Shown in pieces: positions 57,266 through 64,000 of a stretch of DNA of 64,000 nt. The DNA comes from Haemonchus contortus (taxonomy: Eukaryota > Nematoda > Chromadorea > Rhabditida > Trichostrongylidae). Both the position numbers and the translations under genes were made by a program. The stretch lies in the NCBI GenBank assembly GCA_000469685.2, contig LS997566.1, positions 14,014,118 to 14,078,117 of the forward strand, read 5' to 3'. The notes beneath the pieces were generated by a model. The model was not told the origin of the DNA. It did not search any database and worked only from the letters and a program-made list of their open reading frames with translations. Numbering within the stretch: position 1 is the first letter of the stretch; the number at the start of each line of letters is the position of its first letter.

Positions 57266-58447
57266 ACACCTACAACACTTTAAGAAACTTTAAGAGTACA
57301 GTCATTCGTGCGTATGCATTGGTAATAAAACTGCAATAAGAAAGGAGTGCGTTCGAACCTTTCCGGATTACAGGCGAATTTTCGAGTGAACTTATATATC
57401 AGATTCTACTTTTCTAACGGACATCATGGCAACAAGAAGAATGCTTAGATGAGCCGTATCTAACAATCAAGGCATCGGAAAAACATTGGTGGCAATAAGC
57501 ATGGCTCCCGCTCTCATTCTGGAATCGAACCTCTTCAATAATCAATAGATCCCGCCTTGACCATGCATACATACTTTTGAAAGACTGAACTGCCGCCCTA
57601 ATTCCAAAACCCATAGCGAGAGTCGCATCTTTCCACTGGACATTACTGCATACAATATTTGGGACTAGAACGCGTGGCGCTTCCAAGGTCCTCTCGGGTA
57701 AATCAGCAATGAAAAGCTTCCAGAAACAAGCATGAGTCGTTCGGAGACTGAAGCCCACCTACATCTGAATATTCTTGTGAAGAACGGGGTGAGTTATACG
57801 GCATTGTAGCCTGAAAATATTCGAGTACAAATAACAGTAATATATATGTACAATACATGCATGCCTCAATGGTGTAGGCGCCACAGATAACATTAAATGT
57901 TTTTTACACAAATAGAGCGTGCCTGAGTGAAGCGGTAGAAAGGTTTCGTATGTCCAAACTATCGCGTAATTAGACATTATTTAATTCATGTATAGAAGAA
58001 AGTTCTGGCGCAAAACATGAGGAGCTCCATACACATGTCTTCAAAGCAACAATGACGCGGAACTATACAGAACATCTCAAGCGTGTATTCTGTCATTTGA
58101 GACTTCTATTGTTTCCTCTACTGAATAACAATTCCAAAAGATAACAAAGCTCTCCTACGGGAACCGTACAGATTCATTATGAATAGAATGTAGTGGGGGG
58201 AGCTCAGAGAATGGTCATTGTACTGCGTCCCGCACGTGAGGTGAACTTATGGCTGCGAGGTGCCATCAGTCAACTGACCATGTGAGATTATATTGGTGAT
58301 AGTTAAAGCCTAATAATGACGTATGCCATCTTCAAGAGGGGCATTTCTTATTTTGGATTCTCGCTTGCATAAGTGTGCGAAGTGTGATCCTCATTTTCAT
58401 CGAGATTTCTGAACGAAGGTTTCAACAAGTTCATTCCAGCAACAGTA
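57266..58447. other. Array spacer, unit D (middle)
   Basis: Aligns with 4100-6880 of unit A apart from insertions and with 26600-27290 of unit B. No gene recognised; ORFs here are not kept in other units. Confidence 0.5.
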
Positions 58448-58516
58448 GTAGTATCTAGCTGATACTACGCGTAGTATCTAGCTGATACTACGCGTAGTAT
58501 CTAGCTGATACTACGC
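58448..58516. repeat. 23-bp palindromic tandem repeat, three perfect copies
   Basis: Unit GTAGTATCTAGCTGATACTA plus CGC. Each unit is an inverted repeat (GTAGTATC...GATACTAC). Unit B has a single, diverged form near 27305-27335. Confidence 0.95.
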
Positions 58517-59180
58517 CTACAGTCTGACCTCAGTTCCAGGTTGTTCCGTAGCCTACTGAACGGACAATTTACATGGGATTTTTTTTGTTAAGAAAGACTC
58601 ATTTGAAAAGTTACTAATCCTCTCAATACAAATGCCGATCGGCTGTAGAAACCCGTTACAGACGAAATATGTTTCCAAACATTTAGTGCACTTGAAAGAC
58701 GAGTGCTTGAGCAGGACATATCACTCGTTCAACTACACTTTTGAAAGACTTTCTACACAACGACTTCTTGTCATTTCATAACCGAAAAAAATGTAAACAA
58801 ACTTCAGCTGAAAGCAAGACATTTCCAGTTGAAGCTCAACCTTTGTTTTTGTGCTTCTTATAATACAAGTGGAACAAGAATAAGAAAGAAGAAACTGTAC
58901 TGAGAAATAAGTGTTGTAACAAGCAGCAACTTCTCTAATGGCCACATTGGACATTAAGGTTTATTGACAGTATACTGAACAACTAAACTTCGGTTCAGCA
59001 TACCAGTTTTCGAAGATTATAGAAAATCTCGATAAAATAAACATCGAGGACATATTTGCTGTGAAAACAAGCTGAAAAAATAGCAAAATTCAACGTAAGA
59101 AAGGAGAAAATCGTTGAGTTCAGTTTTCTTGTATCGCATCCAAAGTTGTTCTCGGGGTAATATGTATGGGGTAATATGTA
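58517..59180. other. Array spacer, unit D
   Basis: Aligns with 27340-28065 of unit B. No gene seen. Confidence 0.5.
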
Positions 59181-59706
59181 CAGTAGCGCTCAAAAGTCTT
59201 CGGTGAACTGCTTTGACCTTTTTTCGTTCATAACTTTTCTGTTAGTGAACCAAATCGCGCAAAACTTGGATATGTTCGACTAGAGCATATTTCACCCTAC
59301 CCAACACTATTTGACTGCGAAGCTGCAATATCCACAGATAAAGCGAGGTGTTTGTTGTGGTAGCAGATTTTGCTAAAACTAAAGTTTGTGACGTCTGCAC
59401 TTATTCGCAACTTATATGCGTTTTTCTCATCTATTGTGATCGGAGTTACCGTTCGTACACTTTTGACATGATAAAAAGGAAAGAGATTCTAGAAGGACCA
59501 TCATCTGTATTTCCAGTCGATTTTGAGTTCATGCCCTTTGGAATATCTGAAACATGGTCAGATTGCAGGTTAATAGTGGTAAATATTCACAATACATCCA
59601 CGCTCCAAATATAGAAATTTCGCTTGATTAGATCCAGTAGGAAAGAAGTTACGTCTGAAAAGTACAACTGAAGAAGCATTTCACCAAAGACTTTTGAGCG
59701 CTACTG
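59181..59706. mobile_element. 526-bp MITE with Tc1-like ends
   Basis: CAGTAGCGCTCAAAAGTCTT at the left is inverted at the right (AAGACTTTTGAGCGCTACTG), with TA on both sides. Units B and C lack it at the matching place (near 28070 and 39415). An 88-codon frame inside (59348-59614) has no transposase motif. Confidence 0.9.
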
Positions 59707-62034
59707 TATATCTGGGACAGTGTGTGCCTGCACTGTTATACAGGTAGCTTCACACATTCATCAGCTTCATTCGGTTAGAGGAAATAAATGGAACTCTAGC
59801 AATACAAGTTGAAATGAGATCTCTTCTGAATGGCAATCTGAGTGGAGAATTTTGTCAAGAAAAAGTGTGCATACCAGTGCATGAAACTCCTACACTAGAA
59901 ACTTGGAGTCATGTGGAATTACATTAGAAACTTGGAAGGTTTGTGATCCTATTCGCATAGGGGACATAAAGCACTATTGCCTGTCAACTGGTAGACGTTA
60001 CTTTCTTCCTTTGAGATATCTTCCCTCTAAATTACACAGTGATCCACTTCCTGTAAAGATGTTATGTAAACATGCATTGTGAGAGATTGCAAATCGCTAA
60101 AACAGTACTTTCAACTCCACATGGTCCTGAAATGGAAGGTGGCAATCTCTTTTCCTCAGAATCCCCGCTTTACTGTACTTCTGCCTAGGGATTCGACCCT
60201 CAAACTCAGGGAGAATCAGATAGCCCCACTTTTTCAGACTGTAACCTTGCCTTCAGCCTAGATCAAGCCTTTGCAATCAGTGACAAGCACCTATGGCGTA
60301 CTCCTTCGAAAACAGCTATAGAAATAATCAGTAAATAAACAGTAATCTGCTATAGAAAGGAGTTGTGAGTATAACACTTAGCAATTGCGTATGAAAAGAA
60401 CCATATGCTCCACTCTCTCATGATTAATTATGAGCATTCCTTACAGGTTTGTTAAGCAGCCTGATCTTAGACTCCGATTCTTTAAATCTAAAAAATAATT
60501 TTGAGATATTACGAGCCAATGCCGTTATCCCTGATATAGGTCCTGTACAATCGCGGTTAAATGAGAGTCGCTTCTGACGATTATCATCAGAGAACCCTCG
60601 ACGCGTATATCTCTGTATTCATTAGATCCACAAAGCAAAGCTCCACCTGCGTAATTCTTGAGAGACAGAATCTATGTGATTCATGACTCTATTATTCGGT
60701 TCGCAGAACTCATCTTTGAAGGGAACCTGGAAGCTAGTGAAAGGTTTGAAAAATGAAGCAGACTACTCCAGTACTATCATCTCCAATCGAAGTAGTGGCT
60801 ATGTCGTAGCTTTTCGGAAGATCTAACGGAATATACCCATTGTCTCTTCTATGATGAATTTCATTCTTTACTGCGAGGATAGAAATAGGCCAAATGAAAG
60901 CCAAGAAACGAAGACCTGTGAGCGTTATCCGATATACTAACGAAGAATAAAAAGAGGATATATTTTGGGAGTTCTCCGACAGGAAAGCAAAGAGCAGAAG
61001 GGCTGTAGGAAAGTGACAACCGAGCTCTCAGACTACGTCGTCCTAGACGCCTGTTCAGGAGAGAGTTTGTCAGCCTCCGGTATGTGCTCCACTGCACGAG
61101 CCCGAGATGAATCAGAAAGACACTGTCAAGCTCGGCTTGGAGCTCCCTATCCTTCCATCATCTTTCCTTTTGAATGCTTTCTGTTTGAGCCTAAAAACGG
61201 TATCTTTTTGAGAGGAGCCCTCAAAATAAGCACACGCTGGAAAGTGACATCTAATGCTTTTCTTTCTTTAAAAACAGTCAGCATTCCGAGGCCCTACGTG
61301 TTGGCACACTCTCATGTAGAAAGGTTCTGTTGTCAGTACCTATCGATAAGAATTATTTTTACAAACACAGAAACTTTCGAAAATCACACTAAGAAGGGTA
61401 CAGCTCATCATATACCCGACAACCGCACACTACCCTTAGTTTCCTTTCTTTTGTTCATAGCTTGCTGTTTTATGAACTGCTGTAACTTTAATGGAATGTC
61501 TCATTCATTACTGTCCTGACGGACAGAATTATCCTACAAAAGTTGGTGGTACCAAGAAAAGTGGTATGATCCATACAGTGCGTCTCCGAATGATACAGCC
61601 ACCCCTAACTTCTCCGAAAACTAACAGTCTACGATGTTCCTGAAAAAGTGTCAAAGTAAAAAATGTATCAAATCTGAACTGTAATTCGTACATTATCACC
61701 AAATTCCAGCTCGTAAACACAAACATTTTTTGTCAGTTTTCCGGTGAATTGTGTTTTTCCAACGTCTCCGATACAGCCACTTCATGTCTTCGCATCCTTT
61801 TTTAGTTCCACTCAACCAAGTTGGTTTGATAATGTGATGTTCTTCATTTTCAGGCAAGGATGAAAAAGCTGGCTTTTTGAATTCGAGAAAGGTCAAACCT
61901 TCGCGAAAAAAGAGCAGAGACTGTCGAATTGCAGATCGCGCGAGATTTGAGTAAATGTCACTTAGTTGTGGGTAATTTCATCAAGATTCTTTGAGCCAAT
62001 GGAACAAGGAGAAGTGCTCGACGTCGTTCGCTGC
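59707..62034. other. Array spacer, unit D, right part
   Basis: 59707-60900 aligns with units A, B and C; 61080-61570 aligns with 40490-40975. The 184-codon frame at 60965-61519 is broken in that counterpart, so it is not supported as a gene. 61570-62034 is unique. Confidence 0.5.
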
Positions 62035-62238
62035 TGTCGTGACCGTGGTCACGATGAACAGCACTAGAGGGCGGAGCATACGATGCAGGATAAAATGGGG
62101 TGATTCACGTATAGGCGAATCTTGTCATTCATGTTCTTGTTGAATGTCTCTTTCGTCAATAAATCTTATTGTGCTTCATGTTCGCTTTGATGAAAAGGCA
62201 GAACCATCTTCAAGTGGAACTCCAACCGAGTACGAACA
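62035..62238 (+). repeat. Candidate 5' LTR of BEL/Pao element
   Basis: Ends in CA immediately before a TGG primer-site-like sequence. It holds a TAAAAT box (62091) and AATAAA (62158-62163). The start is tentative: a TG within the palindrome TCGTGACCGTGGTCACGA (62037-62054). The partner LTR lies outside the window. Confidence 0.4.
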
Positions 62239-62256
62239 TGGTGCATAGGCGATTAA
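62239..62256 (+). other. Primer-binding-site-like sequence (tRNA-Gly type)
   Basis: TGGTGCATAGGCGATTAA follows the candidate LTR; TGGTGCAT is complementary to the usual 3' end of tRNA-Gly. The same core is tandemly repeated at 12191. Confidence 0.45.
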
Positions 62257-62828
62257 AACCCTCTACCACAATGCCTTCATGGAGTACGTTCAGGTATTAG
62301 TAAAATATTCCCTCATAACAGCGTATCCGACTTACTTAATACGCTTCCTTGTCACCGGATTTATGATGCCACGAGTTGGCTCGAGACATCACAAGTCCGA
62401 CATTAGAACTTTATAGCTATACACTTTATGCATGAGGCTTACCGCGCACCAGAGCCTCGGTCGGGTGATCCATGATGGATACTCGTTATCTGCGGCTGGT
62501 CGAGGATCAGTCAGCATTTTAAGTTACAAGGTATTTCAGCAGCTTTGGACAGGCTCGGCTTTACAGCTGATAAGACGTGGGAGGTCTTATCGCTGAATCA
62601 ATCAGCTTCGCGCATTCCAGAAATGCGTTCAGCATTACAGCATACCATGTGTTTTTCGCGAAAACATCTGCTTCTTCCCATGCATTCCTCAAGGCCAGAT
62701 CTTCGCAAACGACAACATTTCTCATCGTGATTATAAAAGCGTCTCTCTATCAACATTCACACTCTGTTTCAGCATTCGCTAAGCTCACGCTTCCACGTCA
62801 TAGCGGTAAGTTACCACGTACATTCGAC

Positions 62829-64000
62829 ATGAGCTTATCCCGTCCTGAACTAGCTACCCCCAAACAGCGTCTCACTGGACACCTGCATGATGTTAAAGAC
62901 ATTATTTCAGTTTATGAGAAGTTCAAAGAGGGGTGGCAATTTCCATCCAATCCTAAAGAGCTCTACATTTTCATTCGTACTCAACGTAATCTCGTAACAA
63001 ACATTATCACGAAACTAGAGAAAAGGCTTGATCCCATCTCGGGAATATATGACGGGACCTTAATAAACTCGATACGGAATCGGAAACAGCGTCGCAATTT
63101 CAAAAGTACTGGAACGAAAAAGAAGGAGACGAAACACTAGAATGCGCACGCGAACTTATTCAAAGTCTCGAACTAAGGGTTGACGAATCAGATATACAGA
63201 GAATGAGAATTTCGTACTCCGAAAAATTCGATAATATCGAACGTCAATGTACGAACGATCCCACTGGTAGTCAAGCGCAAAGGTAACAATCACCACCACT
63301 TTTTCCAATTATAGGACTCCGACAACCCAATACATCGCAAAATCTTCCAGCGCATTGGTATCGTAAAGAGCTTCGAATACCGGAATTTTTCGGTGATCCG
63401 ACGCAATTTGAGCCGTTCTGGGAAATATTCTCTGAACTTATGCATAAGCAACCGTATAGCGATATCGAAAAGTTTACGATTCCGCTCGACAGTTGTAAAG
63501 GCGAGGCGGGGCGGCAAGAGCCCTTAAATTTCTCCCACGTGAAGGTTCCTCGTACCAAGATGCTATAAAACAACTTCATGATCAGTTCCACAATGAGGAA
63601 CTGAATGTGAAGTTGTTATTAGAGCAGTTAGACAGAATACCGCAGTCTTCGGAAAATGCTTCACAGCTACGAGCTACAGTCAACGACATCATGGCTATTA
63701 TAGCTCCTCTCTCGCGTTTTGAGGGTCACATTGATGCACTCGAATATGAGGCCAAAGTATGACGGAAGTTTCCACTCAGTATTCAGCGGAAATTACTCTC
63801 TAAAGAATGATGACAGTAACGTGTGGAGTATGGACACGCTAATATCCGAAATTGGTAAAATCGTTAAAAAATACGAAATAACTCAGGTCCATAATGAACA
63901 GACAACTACAAATACTCCACTAATCACCATCCTTTATAATCAAGCTAGCACTTCCACGCGGTATTGCTGCGCTGCTTGTTCTGGTTCTCATAAAATTCGT
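62829..64000 (+). pseudogene. BEL/Pao gag (DUF1759 type), broken
   Basis: Begins MSLSRPELATPKQRL with a helical N-terminus. After a frameshift near 63060 it reads through a coiled coil (SQFQKYWNEKEGDETLE), a TAA at 63284-63286, then ELRIPEFFGDPTQFEPFWEI, the hallmark DUF1759 start, and NVKLLLEQLDRIPQSSENA. Further defects are a shift near 63505, TGA at 63761-63763 and a shift near 63805. The frame at the edge ends CCAACSGSHKIR, the start of a C-C-H-C knuckle. In live elements gag forms the particle; this copy cannot make a full protein. Confidence 0.75.

Larger units (their letters stand above)
62239..64000 (+). mobile_element. BEL/Pao LTR retrotransposon, 5' internal part (continues past right edge)
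   Basis: Leader, then a DUF1759-type gag and the start of a zinc knuckle at the window end. The order LTR, Gly-type primer site, gag supports BEL/Pao. Protease and polymerase would lie beyond the edge. Confidence 0.7.

Noticed and set aside
60965..61519. 184-codon plus-strand ORF as a gene
   Set aside because: The homologous stretch at about 40490-40920 has frameshifts and stops, so the frame is not conserved.

Overview
The window looks like a segment of a clade V parasitic nematode genome, most likely a hookworm-type strongylid. The evidence is nematode-specific chemoreceptor exons with short GT-AG introns and TTTCAG trans-splice acceptors, plus a dense load of nematode-type transposons. 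No bacterial gene, CRISPR array or rRNA gene was seen. The species call is an inference.

The backbone is a tandem array of Srd-type seven-transmembrane chemoreceptor genes, all on the minus strand. Copy A has only its first exon here (286-479). Copy B (18921-24583) has all five exons but carries two nonsense codons. Copies C (31211-36783) and D (43990-55573) both rebuild to an intact five-exon, 981-bp reading frame (326 aa). Exon lengths are 194, 81, 154, 267 and 285 bp in both. The long spacers between genes are also homologous: the same anonymous landmarks recur in order in all four units, so the whole region arose by segmental duplication of a unit of roughly 7-12 kb that was later expanded by insertions.

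Most of the extra DNA is transposon-derived, and nearly every class is present. DNA elements with TA target duplications are two Tc1-type copies (2487-4011, 31846-33415), a Tc3-like element (24922-26493), a palindromic Tc1-derived foldback (20667-22228), two mariners (49484-50747, 53030-54306), two copies of another Tc1/mariner-like element (4820-6089, 47646-48900) and a MITE (59181-59706). A 284-bp MITE with an 8-bp duplication sits at 9257-9540, and a GC-rich foldback at 41317-41638. Retroelement pieces are a CR1-like 3' end (742-1592), an RTE-like endonuclease fragment (46250-47120), a Penelope-like GIY-YIG fragment (35525-36200), tRNA-derived SINEs, and the 5' end of a BEL/Pao element running off the right edge (62035-64000). 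Because the array is duplicated, several insertions have an empty site in a sister copy.

The most unusual region is 10583-18674. It is bounded by LTR-like direct repeats with a PBS-like and a polypurine-like sequence, and contains a zinc-knuckle relic, a striking 49-bp-arm hairpin, coiled-coil gag-like segments, an envelope-like ORF, a retroviral-type aspartic protease and the back half of a UPF1/Dna2-type SF1 helicase. No reverse transcriptase or integrase was recognised. Every transposon ORF in the window is broken; only the Srd copies C and D look capable of encoding complete proteins.
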